DNA from: Haloactinopolyspora alba
GTDB lineage: Bacteria > Actinomycetota > Actinomycetes > Jiangellales > Jiangellaceae
DNA: 64,000 nt
Assembly (NCBI RefSeq): GCF_003014555.1
Contig: NZ_PYGE01000023.1
Coordinates: forward strand, 1 to 64,000
Direction of reading: 5' to 3'
The translations under genes were made by a program, and so were the position numbers. Each line of letters opens with the position of its first letter. Positions within the stretch are counted from its first letter, which is position 1. The notes beneath the pieces are model-generated. The model had not been told where the DNA came from. It was given only the letters and a program-made list of their open reading frames with translations, and ran no database searches. Shown one piece after another: positions 48,153 through 59,231 of the stretch.

Positions 48153-49646
48153 ATGGCCCGGAAACTCACCCGCGCGAGCGCCGCGGTCGGCGCCGCAGGA
48201 CTGATCGCTGCGACGTTGGGGCTGACGGCCTCGGCGTCGGAGGACCGTCCACCCGAAAGTGCGCCGGCCGACGTGCCCGATGTCGTCAAGACCAGCCCCG
48301 AGGTCGCCGCCGCGATGCAGCGCGACCTCGGACTCGATCACGCCGCCGCCGCTGAGCGGCTGGCCTTCCAGGCCGAGGCGAGCGAGACCCGCCGGGACCT
48401 GAGCCGCGAGCTCGGCGCGGACTACGCCGGCACCTGGGTGGACCCGGACGCGAACGAGCTCTACGTGGGCGTCACCGACGCCGACGCGGCCTCGGTCGTA
48501 CGCGAGGCCGGAGGCTCACCGGTCGTGGTGACGTACCCGCTGTCGCAGCTCGAGTCCTGGCGCGCCGAGCTGGACGCGGCCGCGTCGCAGGCACCGTCCA
48601 CCGTGCCCGGCTGGTACGTCGACGTCACCGAGAACCGCATCGTCATCAACACGCACCGCGCCGGACGCGCCGCGGCCGGCGCTTTCGCGCGTGAGAACGG
48701 CGTGCCGCCACGCGCGTTCGACCTCGTCACCACCGACGAGAACCCGCGGCCGTTGATCGACGTGGTCGGCGGCAACGCCTACTACATCGACACCGGCAGC
48801 CGCTGCTCCGTCGGCTTCTCCGTGCAGGGCGGCTTCGTGACGGCCGGGCACTGCGGCAACGCCGGCTCCACCACGACGCAGCCGTCGGGCACGTTCCGCG
48901 GCTCGAGCTTCCCGGTGAACGACTACGCCTGGGTCGAGGTGGGTGCCGGGAACACGCCGGTCGGCGCGGTCAACGACTACAGCGGCGGGCGAGTCGACGT
49001 CGCGGGCTCCACCGAGGCGCCGGTCGGCTCCTCGGTGTGCCGTTCGGGCTCGACGACGGGCTGGCACTGCGGGACGATCCTGGCTCGCGACACGTCGGTC
49101 AGCTACCCGCAGGGCACGGTCCACGGCCTGATCCGCACCGACGTCTGCGCCGAACCCGGCGACTCCGGCGGCTCACTGGTGGCCGGCAACCAGGCACAGG
49201 GCGTCACGTCCGGCGGGTCGGGCAACTGCACGTCCGGCGGGACGACGTACTTCCAGCCGGTCAACGAGATCCTCGGCGCCTACTCCCTCGACCTGGTCAC
49301 CAACGGTGGCGGCGAGCCGCCGGACCCGCCCGAGGGCAGCTGTGACGAGTACCCCAACGTGTTCAGCGGCTCGCTGAGCTCCGGCGGGCAGCAGGCGCAG
49401 CCGGACGGCAGCTACTTCTACTCCGGCTCGGGCACCCACGAGGGCTGCCTCGACGGACCGACGGGCAGCGACTTCGACCTCTATCTGCAGCAGTGGTCGG
49501 GCAGCCGGTGGTCCACCGTGGCGCGGTCCATCTCCTCCGGCCCGGACGAGCAGGTGACCCACGACGGCTCCGCGGGCTACTTCCGCTACGTCGTCCACGC
49601 CTACAGCGGCTCGGGCAGTTACACCATGGGCATCGACGCACCCTGA
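48153..49646 (+). CDS. Secreted chymotrypsin-fold serine protease (streptogrisin/alpha-lytic type)
   Basis: The 497-residue S1E-type protease begins with a signal peptide (ASAAVGAAGLIAATLGLTAS). A pro-region of about 150 residues acts as a folding chaperone (LGLDHAAAAERLAFQAEASE repeats). The catalytic triad is His233 (VTAGHCG), Asp257 (VNDYAWVEV) and Ser338 (EPGDSGGSLV). A Pro/Gly linker leads to a C-terminal beta domain (about 410-497) resembling PPC secretion or binding domains. GGGAG precedes the ATG. It is a stand-alone gene with a strong hairpin downstream. Confidence 0.94.
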   Translation: MARKLTRASAAVGAAGLIAATLGLTASASEDRPPESAPADVPDVVKTSPEVAAAMQRDLGLDHAAAAERLAFQAEASETRRDLSRELGADYAGTWVDPDANELYVGVTDADAASVVREAGGSPVVVTYPLSQLESWRAELDAAASQAPSTVPGWYVDVTENRIVINTHRAGRAAAGAFARENGVPPRAFDLVTTDENPRPLIDVVGGNAYYIDTGSRCSVGFSVQGGFVTAGHCGNAGSTTTQPSGTFRGSSFPVNDYAWVEVGAGNTPVGAVNDYSGGRVDVAGSTEAPVGSSVCRSGSTTGWHCGTILARDTSVSYPQGTVHGLIRTDVCAEPGDSGGSLVAGNQAQGVTSGGSGNCTSGGTTYFQPVNEILGAYSLDLVTNGGGEPPDPPEGSCDEYPNVFSGSLSSGGQQAQPDGSYFYSGSGTHEGCLDGPTGSDFDLYLQQWSGSRWSTVARSISSGPDEQVTHDGSAGYFRYVVHAYSGSGSYTMGIDAP

Positions 49647-49674
49647 GCCCCTCGGAAGCGTGTGAGCGCCTCGC

Positions 49675-49734
49675 ATACACGAACCCGACGCATGCGGCCC
49701 GGATGTGGCGCCGCATGCGTCGGGTTCCGTGTAT
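49675..49734. terminator. 24-bp near-perfect hairpin after the protease gene
   Basis: The arm 49675-49698 (starting ATACACGAACCC) pairs fully with 49710-49734, apart from one bulged C, around an 11-base loop. It begins 29 bases after the protease stop. The stem is far longer than a usual terminator and has no T tract. It may be a terminator or a small palindromic repeat element. Confidence 0.65.
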
Positions 49735-49828
49735 CTCGAGCGCTGAGGACGGCGCCGGGGCGAACGGCGGACGACCCGGGCAGCAGGACCCTCGACCCGG
49801 GAACATGCACGTCCGTACACTGGGTCGG

Positions 49829-50101
49829 GTGAGCACTCAGCTGAGCCCCGGTACCGAGACCATCGAGGATCCTCGCACCCAGCCAGGAAGTGGCGACGGT
49901 GACGAGGAGCGGTTCTCGCACTACGTGCCCAAGGAAAAGCTCACCGAGGCGATGATCAACGGCACGCCGGTCATCGCGTTGTGCGGCAAGGTCTGGGTGC
50001 CCAGCCGGGACCCGCAGAAGTACCCGGTCTGCCCGCGGTGCAAGGACATCTGGGCGAAGATGAAGTCCGGCGACGACGGCGGCGACGGCTCGAAGTCCTG
50101 A
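49829..50101 (+). CDS. DUF3039 zinc-ribbon-like protein
   Basis: The 90-residue actinobacterial family of unknown role has core FSHYVPKEKLTEAMINGTPV, ALCGKVWVPSRDPQKYPVCP and CPRCKDIW, suggesting one zinc bound by Cys residues. It starts with GTG seven bases after a -10 box TACACT (49816-49821), so it is leaderless. The N-terminal 25 residues are disordered. It stands just upstream of, but has its own promoter relative to, the calpain operon. Confidence 0.88.
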   Translation: MSTQLSPGTETIEDPRTQPGSGDGDEERFSHYVPKEKLTEAMINGTPVIALCGKVWVPSRDPQKYPVCPRCKDIWAKMKSGDDGGDGSKS

Positions 50102-50162
50102 GCCTGCGCCGGCCCGGCACCGGTCGCCGCGCGAGCCGGCAAGATCGCTACACTCTCGCTGC

Positions 50163-50465
50163 ATGACCACCGAGGAGACGGGCGAGCCGACGGCGCAGGA
50201 ACTTCGCGACCGGGCATCCCGGCTCCGCGACTGCGCGACGCGCGCCGAGAAGCTGGTCGAGCCACTGGGCACCCACGTCGACGCGGAGGTCAAGACCGCC
50301 ACGACCCCGGGTGTCTGGACCGGCACCTACGCGGGCCAGTCCACCGGACGGCTGCGGCAGTACCAACAGGATCTGCGCGGGCTGGCGCGGGATCTCGAAG
50401 AGAGCCTGCAGCAGTGGCGCAACGAGGCGGAACGCCTCGACGACCGGGCCGACGAGAAGGAATAG
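50163..50465 (+). CDS. WXG100-like small helical protein
   Basis: The 100-residue protein is almost all helix-forming, with a mid-protein turn VWTGTYAG that holds the WxG motif (Trp52-Thr-Gly54). This is the size and layout of ESX/type VII substrates and partners. A TACACT box (50149-50154) ends eight bases before the ATG. The calpain gene follows after nine bases, in the manner of an effector gene with its small export partner. No type VII motor or membrane gene is in the window. There is no close family I can name. Confidence 0.7.
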   Translation: MTTEETGEPTAQELRDRASRLRDCATRAEKLVEPLGTHVDAEVKTATTPGVWTGTYAGQSTGRLRQYQQDLRGLARDLEESLQQWRNEAERLDDRADEKE

Positions 50466-50474
50466 CGACCGATC

Positions 50475-51914
50475 ATGACCGAGTCGGATCAGTCGACGAG
50501 CCGTTACGTCGGTTTCGATGTGCCCCAGATCCGCGGGCTGGTCACAGGGCTGCGCGCGGCGGCCACCAGCGCCCCGACACTGCACCAGGACGTCGCGGCC
50601 GTGCTGGCCGACGCGGACGAGGACACCGACGGGCCGGTCACGACCAGCCCGGGCCTCGAGAACGTCATGGTCTCGGTGTTCGGCATCCCGTTGCACGCAC
50701 CCGGCGCGCTGGCCGGCCCGCTGGACGAGATCGCCGACAGCAGCGGCCGCCGCTGCGACCACCTCGAGGAGTTGAAGGATCTCGAGCAGGACGGCATCAC
50801 CGTCGACCCCAGCCTCGCGTTCCTCGACGAGTCGCTGCCCGACCGCGCCGACGCCGACGAGGCGGTGGAGGCGATCGAAGGGCTCGACGGGAAGGACTTC
50901 GGCACCAACGGCAACCGCGACGATCTCCGTGACATCGCGAGCACGCTGAAGGGCCTCTCCTCGGCCGAACTGAACTGGGTGCTCAACGATCTCTCGGTCG
51001 AGGACCGGCAGCGGCTGAGCGAGCTGGTCGGCAACACCGACGACTCCGGCCTGAACCCGTTCGACCACAACGGCCTGCCCCACCACGAGCGTCTCGACCT
51101 GGGCGGCGCCCTGCTGAGCAAGGCCACGCCCGGCCAGTGGTCGATGCTGACCCAGATGTTCCCCGGGGTGCACCCGCCGTTCGACCCCGGCGACGACAAC
51201 AAGAAGGGCGCCACCATCGACGGCGTGACCTGGGACGTTCCCAAGCCGCCGGTACCGCTGTTCGACGACGGGGTCTCCGCCGACGACATCAGCCAGGGCG
51301 GCGTCGGCGACTGCTGGTTCCTCGCCTCCGTCGTCGGTGTCGCCGGGCGCGATCCGCAGGCGATCCGCGAAGGCATCAAGCAGAATCCGAACGGCACCGT
51401 CTCGGTGCGCCTCCACGACTCCGACGGCGCGGCGCACTGGGTGACCGTCAGCCCGGAGCTCCCCCTGGACGAGAACGGCAACCCGGCCGGCGCGGGCGGC
51501 ACGGACGAGCTCTGGGTCGCCTACTACGAGAAGGCGTTCGCCACGTTCTACGACCAGGACAACGACGGGCACACCGGGTCCTACCGGGCCATCGAGGGTG
51601 ACTTCACCGACAAGGCCGGCCCGTACCTGACCGGCCGGCCGTCCGAGGATCTCGACGTCGACTTCGACGAGGTGCGCGAGAGCTACGAGGACGGCAAGGT
51701 GATCGTCGCCGGCACCCCGGGTGAGAAGAAGGTCGAGGACAAGTTCAAGGACGGCTACGTCACCGGCCACGCGTACGTGGTCGACGGGTTCACCGACGAC
51801 GGCAAGATCATCCTGCGCAATCCGTGGGGCACGGCCTATCCGAAACTCGAAATGACCCCGGAGGAGTTCGAGAAGTACTTCTCCAGCGCCGGTTCGTTCC
51901 CGACGAGAGACTGA
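50475..51914 (+). CDS. Calpain-family (C2) cysteine protease, probable type VII-type effector
   Basis: The 479-residue protein has an N-terminal region of about 250 residues, mostly helical and acidic, without a signal peptide. A calpain catalytic domain follows: Cys280 in QGGVGDCWFLASVV, His432 in GHAYVVDGF and Asn449 in ILRNPWG, all three catalytic residues in the right order. An EF-hand-like loop DQDNDG (360-365) lies between Cys and His and might bind calcium. It is the second gene of a four-gene operon and is followed four bases on by two paralogous small proteins. I infer a secreted or contact-dependent protease effector. An internal housekeeping protease is the alternative. Confidence 0.85.
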   Translation: MTESDQSTSRYVGFDVPQIRGLVTGLRAAATSAPTLHQDVAAVLADADEDTDGPVTTSPGLENVMVSVFGIPLHAPGALAGPLDEIADSSGRRCDHLEELKDLEQDGITVDPSLAFLDESLPDRADADEAVEAIEGLDGKDFGTNGNRDDLRDIASTLKGLSSAELNWVLNDLSVEDRQRLSELVGNTDDSGLNPFDHNGLPHHERLDLGGALLSKATPGQWSMLTQMFPGVHPPFDPGDDNKKGATIDGVTWDVPKPPVPLFDDGVSADDISQGGVGDCWFLASVVGVAGRDPQAIREGIKQNPNGTVSVRLHDSDGAAHWVTVSPELPLDENGNPAGAGGTDELWVAYYEKAFATFYDQDNDGHTGSYRAIEGDFTDKAGPYLTGRPSEDLDVDFDEVRESYEDGKVIVAGTPGEKKVEDKFKDGYVTGHAYVVDGFTDDGKIILRNPWGTAYPKLEMTPEEFEKYFSSAGSFPTRD

Positions 51915-51918
51915 CACC

Positions 51919-52170
51919 ATGGCATCGCAGCAGATCCGCGTCCGGCGCCGGGTACCGTACTGGCTCGACAACGCCACCCGCGACCGCGCGCTGGCGGTGA
52001 TGTCCTTCGACACCGACACCGGCAGCGTCGACCTCGGCTACCTGGCCGAGGGCACCAACACCGTGCACACGCTCGGCGTCGGCGACCGGCTGGACACCGC
52101 CGAGGCGAGCTGGCGGGTCACCGAGATCCATCCGGGCGACGAGGGCTACGTCGTCCTGGAGCCGGCATGA
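51919..52170 (+). CDS. Small cytoplasmic protein (DUF6406-like), candidate immunity/inhibitor
   Basis: The 83-residue beta-rich protein has no signal. It contains VPYWLDNATRDRALAVMS, VHTLGVGDRLD and SWRVTEIHPGD. It is clearly paralogous to the mature part of the next gene's product (VP-WLD, R-R-LA-MS, VHTLG, WRV-EI-PGD), so the two arose by duplication. From memory it resembles the DUF6406 family. The tight linkage to the calpain protease suggests it inhibits the enzyme in the cytoplasm. This is inference. Confidence 0.75.
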   Translation: MASQQIRVRRRVPYWLDNATRDRALAVMSFDTDTGSVDLGYLAEGTNTVHTLGVGDRLDTAEASWRVTEIHPGDEGYVVLEPA

Positions 52171-52565
52171 TCGCCACGCGCCCGCGTCACCCCGTGGCCG
52201 CCGCCGCGGCGCTCGCGTTGCTGTTCGGCGCCGGCTGCTCGGACGACGGCCCCGACCGGGTGACGAGCGAGACGGCGGCGCCCGAGTCGGCCGACACGAT
52301 CACGCTGCGCCAGGGCGTCCCGCACTGGCTGGACGACGCCCGCGAACGGTCCCTGGCCATCATGAGCATCAGCACCGATCCGGTCCGCGCCGACATCGGG
52401 TACCTCGTCGACGGCGAGAACGACGTCCACACGCTCGGCATCGACGACACCATCGACGTCGAGGGCAAGACCTGGCGCGTCGTCGAGATCACCCCGGGCG
52501 ACGCCGAGGCCGCTCCCGGTGACGGCGGCGGCTCGGTGGAACTGGCCGAGGCCGAGGCCGGCTGA
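52167..52565 (+). CDS. Lipoprotein paralogue of the preceding small protein, candidate envelope immunity
   Basis: The 132-residue protein has an N-terminal membrane signal with a Cys24 lipobox-like GAGC (AAAALALLFGAGC), then the same domain as the preceding gene (VPHWLDDARERSLAIMS, VHTLGIDDTID, TWRVVEITPGD) and an acidic tail. The ATG overlaps the previous stop by four bases. One copy inside the cell and one tethered outside would protect both compartments from the calpain-like enzyme. Confidence 0.75.
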   Translation: MIATRPRHPVAAAAALALLFGAGCSDDGPDRVTSETAAPESADTITLRQGVPHWLDDARERSLAIMSISTDPVRADIGYLVDGENDVHTLGIDDTIDVEGKTWRVVEITPGDAEAAPGDGGGSVELAEAEAG

Positions 52566-52601
52566 GTACGTCAGCCCCCGCTCAACCGGCCGGCGCCGCG
52601 G

Positions 52602-53165
52602 TCAGTTCAGCGACGGGTCCGCCGGGAACCTCGACACCAGCGCCAGCAGTCCGCGCTGGCGGCGCAGCACGGACTCCCAGAGGTCGTCGGCGTCGCTGGT
52701 GAACGCGTCCGTCGCCTCGGAGTCGACGACGTACCACGACCCCTCGTCGATCTCACCCTCGAGCTGTTCCGGCGCCCAGCCGGCGTAGCCGGCGAACACC
52801 CGCATCGCGCTGACGGCCGGCTCGACGATCTCCGCCGGCGTGTCCAGGTCGACGACGCCCAGGCGCCCCTTGACCCGGCGGATACCGAGCGGCTCGTCGT
52901 CGCCCGCGACGGTGACCAGGCCGAGAGCGCTGTCGAGGCTCACCGGGCCGCCCTGGAAGACCACGCCGGGCTCGGACACCACCGGAACCCAGCCGGGCAG
53001 CACGTCACCGACCCGCACCTCCGTGGGCTTGTTGACGACGACGCCGAGCGCGCCGTCGTCGTCGTGCGAAAGCATCAGCACCACGGCGCGTTCGAACGTC
53101 GAGCCGCGCAGCGTGGGCGCGGCCACGAGCAGCTGCCCCGTCAACGCATCACCGTTCATGCTCAC
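52602..53165 (-). CDS. YqgE/AlgH family protein
   Basis: The 187-residue protein of the widespread UPF0301 family has an uncertain molecular role. It has GQLLVAAPTLRGSTFERAVV, DDGALGVVVNKPTEV, VFQGGPVSLDSALGLV and RVFAGYAGWAPEQLEGEI. It may start at GTG 53165 or at ATG 53159. It converges with the small lipoprotein gene. Confidence 0.95.
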   Translation of the reverse strand: MSMNGDALTGQLLVAAPTLRGSTFERAVVLMLSHDDDGALGVVVNKPTEVRVGDVLPGWVPVVSEPGVVFQGGPVSLDSALGLVTVAGDDEPLGIRRVKGRLGVVDLDTPAEIVEPAVSAMRVFAGYAGWAPEQLEGEIDEGSWYVVDSEATDAFTSDADDLWESVLRRQRGLLALVSRFPADPSLN

Positions 53166-53195
53166 AACACCATGGTGCCCGTTCCGGGGCGCGGG

Positions 53196-54629
<1,434 letters not shown>

Positions 54630-54738
54630 GGTGACACCGACTCCTCGAACGACGTGTGAGCAGCACCACCGTAGATGATCCGGTCACCGCCACGGGCACC
54701 GCTCCGCACGACGACACGGCCGGGCTACGGTGTTCTCC

Positions 54739-55710
54739 GTGACCGCTGACCCAGAGCCGCCGCGGCTGTTCGTCGCCGGCGAGGCCCTGATCGACCTGGT
54801 CGCCGAGCCGGACGGACGCTTCCGTCCGATCCCCGGTGGTTCCCCGGCCAACGTCGCCGTCGGGCTGAGCCGGCTCGGCGGGACCGCGAGCCTGCTCGCG
54901 CGGCTCGGAACCGGCGCCTTCGGCAGCACGATCCGGGCCCACCTGGAGGCCGACGGCGTCGATCTCGCCCACGCGGTCACGACCTCCGACCCGGCGACGC
55001 TGGCGGTCGTCACACTCGACGAGCACGGGCGGGCCGCGTACGACTTCTACGCCGAAGGCACCGCCGACTGGGGCTGGACGGCGGACGAGCTGCCCGATCC
55101 GCTGCCGGACGGCACGCTGGCTCTGGTCACGGGGTCGATCGCCGCCGCGCGGGAGCCCGGGGCGAGTGCCCTGCTCGAACTGCTCCGCCGCGAGCGACGC
55201 CGCGGCGAGGTCAGCCTCGTCGTCGACCCCAACCTCCGGCCGTCCCTGCTCGGCCCGCGCGACGCGGTGCGTGCCCGGTGGGACGATCTGATCGGCCTGG
55301 CCGACGTGGTCAAGGTCAGCGACGAGGACCTCGAATGGCTGGTGCCGGGCGCACCACCCGCCGAGGTGGCGGCCGACTGGGCCGGACGCGGGCCGTCGCT
55401 CGTGGTCGTCACGTACGGCGCTGACGGCGCGCTCGGTGTGACCTCCGCCGGGACGTCGGTGCGTGTCCGCACCCCGCCGGTGGACGTGGTCGACACCGTC
55501 GGTGCCGGCGACGCCTTCACCGCCGGGCTGGTGGACGGTCTGCGACTGGCCGGGCTGCTGGGGCGGCCCGGCGAGGACCGGCTTGCCGGTACCGGTGCAG
55601 ACGGGCTGCGCGCGGTGCTGGACCGGGCAGCGCTGGTGGCGGCGATCACGTGCGCCCGTGCCGGCGCCGATCCGCCGACCGCGGCACAGGTGAGCGCCGC
55701 GGCGCACTGA
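54739..55710 (+). CDS. PfkB-family carbohydrate kinase (fructokinase-like)
   Basis: The 323-residue ribokinase-fold sugar kinase has signature 1 [16 protein letters not shown] and signature 2 [17 protein letters not shown], the latter with the catalytic Asp and anion hole. The likely substrate is fructose or a related sugar. GTG at 54739 is supported by a -10 box TACGGT (54726-54731) seven bases upstream. A GTG at 54730 lies partly within the -10 region and is unlikely. Confidence 0.93.
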   Translation: MTADPEPPRLFVAGEALIDLVAEPDGRFRPIPGGSPANVAVGLSRLGGTASLLARLGTGAFGSTIRAHLEADGVDLAHAVTTSDPATLAVVTLDEHGRAAYDFYAEGTADWGWTADELPDPLPDGTLALVTGSIAAAREPGASALLELLRRERRRGEVSLVVDPNLRPSLLGPRDAVRARWDDLIGLADVVKVSDEDLEWLVPGAPPAEVAADWAGRGPSLVVVTYGADGALGVTSAGTSVRVRTPPVDVVDTVGAGDAFTAGLVDGLRLAGLLGRPGEDRLAGTGADGLRAVLDRAALVAAITCARAGADPPTAAQVSAAAH

Positions 55711-55762
55711 CCGATCCCGCCGACGGGCCGGACTGTCGGAGCGATGTGGAACTATCGGTTCC

Positions 55763-58699
55763 ATGTCCCGACCAGGCTCCACCGTGCCCTTCGTCGCCCG
55801 CCGCGCCGAGCTCGACCAACTCCGGGCGGCGTTCGGCCGGGCGCGTGCCGGCACGGCCGCCGCGGTGCTGGTCTCCGGTGACGCCGGCGTCGGCAAGAGC
55901 CGGCTGCTGTCCCGGTTCGGCGACGAGGTGCGACGGCAGGGCGCCCACGTCCTGACCGGGCAGTGCCTGGGCGTCGGTGAGGACGGGCTGCCGTACCTGC
56001 CGTTCAAGGAGATCGTCCAGCAGCTGCTCACCGAGCACGGTGACGTCGTCACCGCCAGGGCGCCGCTGGACGCCCTCGTCCACCGCGAGAGCGCGTCGAC
56101 GACTGCCGTCGTCCAGGGCACCGATCTGCGCCAGCTGCAGTTGTTCGATGCCGTGCTCGCCTCGCTGTCCGAGCTGTCCGCCGAGGCCACCGTCGTCGTC
56201 GAGCTCGAAGACCTGCACTGGAGCGACGCGTCCACGCGCGACCTGCTGTCGTTCCTGCTGTCGCGGCTGAACACCCAGCCGATCCTCGTCGTCGGCAGCT
56301 ACCGCTCGGACGACCTGCACCGCCGGCACCCGATGCGCCGGTTCCTCGCCGAGCTGGTGCGCCTTCCGGTGCTCGAGCGGCTCGACCTCGCCCCGTTCGG
56401 CACGGCCGATTCGGTGTCGTTCGTCCGGGCTCTGGCCGGTGACGGCGCCGAGGAGTCGATGGTGACCGACGTGGCGCAGCGTTCCGAGGGCAACGCCTTC
56501 TACGCCGAAGAGCTCTTCGCCGCCAGCACCGCCGGCAACAGCGGCGAGCTCCCCACGGCACTGGCCGACCTGCTCATGGCCCGGGTCGAGACGCTCGGCC
56601 CGGCCGCCCAGCGCGTCGTCGGCGCGTTGTCGGTCACCGGCCGCCAGCACGTCGAGCACACGGCGCTGCGCGCGGTCGTCGACCTGGGCGATGCCGAGCT
56701 CGACGCCGGGCTGCGTGAGGCGCTGCAGAACCACGTGCTGCTCACCGACGAGAACGACGCCTACACCTTCCGGCACGCCCTGCTGCGTGAGGCCGTCTAC
56801 GCCGACCTGCTACCGGGTGAACGGGTCCGGCTGCACGCCGCCTACGCCGACCGGATCCGCGCCGTCGGCACCGACGACCTCTCCGCCTGGCTGGCGTACC
56901 ACAGTCTGCGCAGCAACGATCTCCCCACCGCGCTGGCCGCTTCGGTCCGGGCGGCCGACGAGGCCATGCATGTCCGCGCCCTGTCCGCCCAGCTCCGCCA
57001 CGTCGAGCAGGCGCTCGAGCTGTGGAACGCCGTTCCCGACCCCGAGACCCACGCGGGAGTCGACGAGCTCACGCTCACCCGCAAAGCCGCCTACGTCGCG
57101 GCGGCGGCGGGGCATCCGGAACGCGCCATCGCCTACGGCCGTGCGGCGGTCGCACTCGCCGACCAGCGCGACGACCCGATCCTCCAAGCCGACGTGCGGC
57201 GCCAGCTCACCGAGGCCATGCTCGTCAGCGGCCGGTGGGACGAGGCAGTCGAGATCATCTCCGAGGCGTGGCGGCTGGTCGAGCACACCCCGGCGAGCCG
57301 GACTCGCGCCTGGGTGCTCGCGCTGCAGGCCCGCGCTCACAAGGTGGGCGACGACCGGGTGCGCAGCTTCGCCGTGCAGGCCGCGCACGATGCCAGGGTC
57401 GCGGGCTCTGCCAGTGCCGAGGCCGACGCCCTCATCTCGATGGCGTTCGACGACCTGCGCAACGGTGCCATCGAGCAGGCCTGCGACCTGCTCGACCAGG
57501 CCCGTGAACGCGCCGTGCAGGCCGACGCCCCCACCGTCGAGCTGCGGGCGCTGTTCAACCTGACCACCAACCGCCATGAGCAGGGCATGCTCGACCTCGC
57601 CGCACGCATCGCCGACGATGCCGCGGCGCGCGCCGGCGAGCTCGGGTTGACCTGGGCGCCGTACGGCCTCGAGCTGCGCTGGATGCAGATCATGGTGCAC
57701 CACGCTCGCGGCAGCTGGGCCGAGGCGCTGGCAGCCTCCAGCCCACCGGACGAGCCGGTGTCGGACACCATCACCGCATTTCTCGCCGCGTCCGGCGCCA
57801 CCGTCAAGGTCGCGCTCGGCCGGTTCGAGGAGGCCGAGCGCGAGCTGGCGAAAGTGCGGCCCGAGTGGCACCGCGACAACCAGATCCCGCACCTGGCCGG
57901 CATCGCCGGCGCGGAGTTGGCGTGCTGGCAGGGCCGGCCCGAAGCAGCGGCGTCGTTGCTCGACGAGGCTCTGGAGTCCTCCCGCAAGGGGGCCAGCAGC
58001 AAATGGCCGCTCGGCGGCATCCGGCTGGCGGCACTGGGCATCGCCGCCCACGCCGACCTTGCGCAGCAGGCACGTGAGCGCGGCGACGAGCCGGCGCGTG
58101 CCCGGGCGGTCGCCGCCGGCGAGCGGCTCTCCGAGTTCGCCGAGGCGACGTACCGGCACGGCGTTCCCCGAGCCAACCGGCTCGGCCCCGAGGGCGAGGC
58201 GTGGGTCGCACGCATGCGCGCGGAGACCAGCCGCCTACGTGGCGAAACCGACACCGCGGCCTGGCGTGCGGTGGTCGAGGCGTTCGGCTACGGCGAGGTT
58301 TACCACGTCGCACTGGCTCGGTGGCGCCTCGCCGAGGCGCTGGTCGGCGCCGGCGATCGCGACGGCGCCGCGGCCGAGCTCGAAGCCGCGCTGCGTACCG
58401 CCGACGAGCTCGGCGCCCGGCCGCTGGGGGACGCACTGCGCGACCTCGCACGACGCGCCCGCCTGGCCGCACCCGGTTCCCCGGTGCCGACGGTCGAGCT
58501 GCTGACCGAGCGCGAACACGCGGTGCTCGAGCTCGTGGCCCGCGGCTACACGAACCGCCGCATCGGCGACGAGCTGTTCATCAGCGACAAGACCGCCAGC
58601 GTGCATCTGTCCCGAGCGATGACCAAGCTCGGCGCGGCCAGCCGCACCGAAGCGGTCACCGAGGCCTACCGGCGGGGCGTGCTCGCCCAGCCGAGCTGA
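55763..58699 (+). CDS. Large ATP-binding LuxR-family regulator (LAL/AAA-LuxR)
   Basis: The 978-residue regulator has an N-terminal AAA/STAND ATPase (Walker [14 protein letters not shown], about 39-50; Walker [15 protein letters not shown]). A long region of TPR-like helices follows (about 400-880). The C-terminal LuxR helix-turn-helix is [20 protein letters not shown] to [17 protein letters not shown]. It stands alone, and its targets cannot be told. A GGAAC-TATCG-GTTCC dyad (55748-55762) abuts the ATG and may be an autoregulatory site. Confidence 0.94.
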   Translation: MSRPGSTVPFVARRAELDQLRAAFGRARAGTAAAVLVSGDAGVGKSRLLSRFGDEVRRQGAHVLTGQCLGVGEDGLPYLPFKEIVQQLLTEHGDVVTARAPLDALVHRESASTTAVVQGTDLRQLQLFDAVLASLSELSAEATVVVELEDLHWSDASTRDLLSFLLSRLNTQPILVVGSYRSDDLHRRHPMRRFLAELVRLPVLERLDLAPFGTADSVSFVRALAGDGAEESMVTDVAQRSEGNAFYAEELFAASTAGNSGELPTALADLLMARVETLGPAAQRVVGALSVTGRQHVEHTALRAVVDLGDAELDAGLREALQNHVLLTDENDAYTFRHALLREAVYADLLPGERVRLHAAYADRIRAVGTDDLSAWLAYHSLRSNDLPTALAASVRAADEAMHVRALSAQLRHVEQALELWNAVPDPETHAGVDELTLTRKAAYVAAAAGHPERAIAYGRAAVALADQRDDPILQADVRRQLTEAMLVSGRWDEAVEIISEAWRLVEHTPASRTRAWVLALQARAHKVGDDRVRSFAVQAAHDARVAGSASAEADALISMAFDDLRNGAIEQACDLLDQARERAVQADAPTVELRALFNLTTNRHEQGMLDLAARIADDAAARAGELGLTWAPYGLELRWMQIMVHHARGSWAEALAASSPPDEPVSDTITAFLAASGATVKVALGRFEEAERELAKVRPEWHRDNQIPHLAGIAGAELACWQGRPEAAASLLDEALESSRKGASSKWPLGGIRLAALGIAAHADLAQQARERGDEPARARAVAAGERLSEFAEATYRHGVPRANRLGPEGEAWVARMRAETSRLRGETDTAAWRAVVEAFGYGEVYHVALARWRLAEALVGAGDRDGAAAELEAALRTADELGARPLGDALRDLARRARLAAPGSPVPTVELLTEREHAVLELVARGYTNRRIGDELFISDKTASVHLSRAMTKLGAASRTEAVTEAYRRGVLAQPS

Positions 58700-58771
58700 C
58701 CGGAGTCCGCGTCGGCGTGGCGTCGTCGCGGTCTCGTCACGCACGATCCACGTGTCCTAGAGTCTTCCGGT

Positions 58772-59221
58772 ATGGTCGAATCGTCCACGCCTGATGAAGC
58801 TACCGTCGTCCTCTCCTTGACCGTCGACGCCGAAGCCGACGCCGTATTCACCACCTTCACCGACCCCGGACGGCTGGCCGCCTGGTACTGGCCGGCCAGC
58901 TACGCGGCGCTGTACGAAACCGATCCACGTCCGGGCGGCAGGTTCACCTTCCGCAGCACCGGCCTGCCCAGCGGGCAGAACATCGCCGTCCGGGGCATCT
59001 ACGGTGAGATCCGCCGCCCTGAGCTGCTGACGTTCATCTGGGCATGGGACGGAGACTTCTCGCCGTTCACGCAGGTCAGCGTCGAGATCAAGGCACTCGA
59101 TTCGGGGTCGTCGGTGCTCGTGACGCACAGCCAGAACATGACCGAACAGCAGCGCGACGACCACCTGAAGGGCTGGCACGACTGCCTGACCCGGTTGGTC
59201 GAACATCTCGCCGTCGACTAA
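58772..59221 (+). CDS. SRPBCC/AHSA1-domain protein
   Basis: The 149-residue START-like domain protein (Aha1 C-terminal type) has a hydrophobic ligand cavity. Marks are VFTTFTDPGRLAAWYWPASY, RPGGRFTFRS and HSQNMTEQQRDDHLKGWHDC. Its function is unknown, as for most members. TAGAGT (58758-58763) sits eight bases before the ATG. Its 3' end carries the promoter for the following leader peptide. Confidence 0.88.
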   Translation: MVESSTPDEATVVLSLTVDAEADAVFTTFTDPGRLAAWYWPASYAALYETDPRPGGRFTFRSTGLPSGQNIAVRGIYGEIRRPELLTFIWAWDGDFSPFTQVSVEIKALDSGSSVLVTHSQNMTEQQRDDHLKGWHDCLTRLVEHLAVD

Positions 59222-59224
59222 GAT
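59195..59224 (+). promoter_or_regulatory. Promoter of the leader-peptide / PheS-like ligase unit
   Basis: -35 box TTGGTC (59195-59200), 18 bases, -10 box TAAGAT (59219-59224), overlapping the stop codon of the SRPBCC gene. The leader peptide ATG lies seven bases after the -10 box, so the leader should be leaderless. Confidence 0.6.
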
Positions 59225-59231
59225 CGATCTC

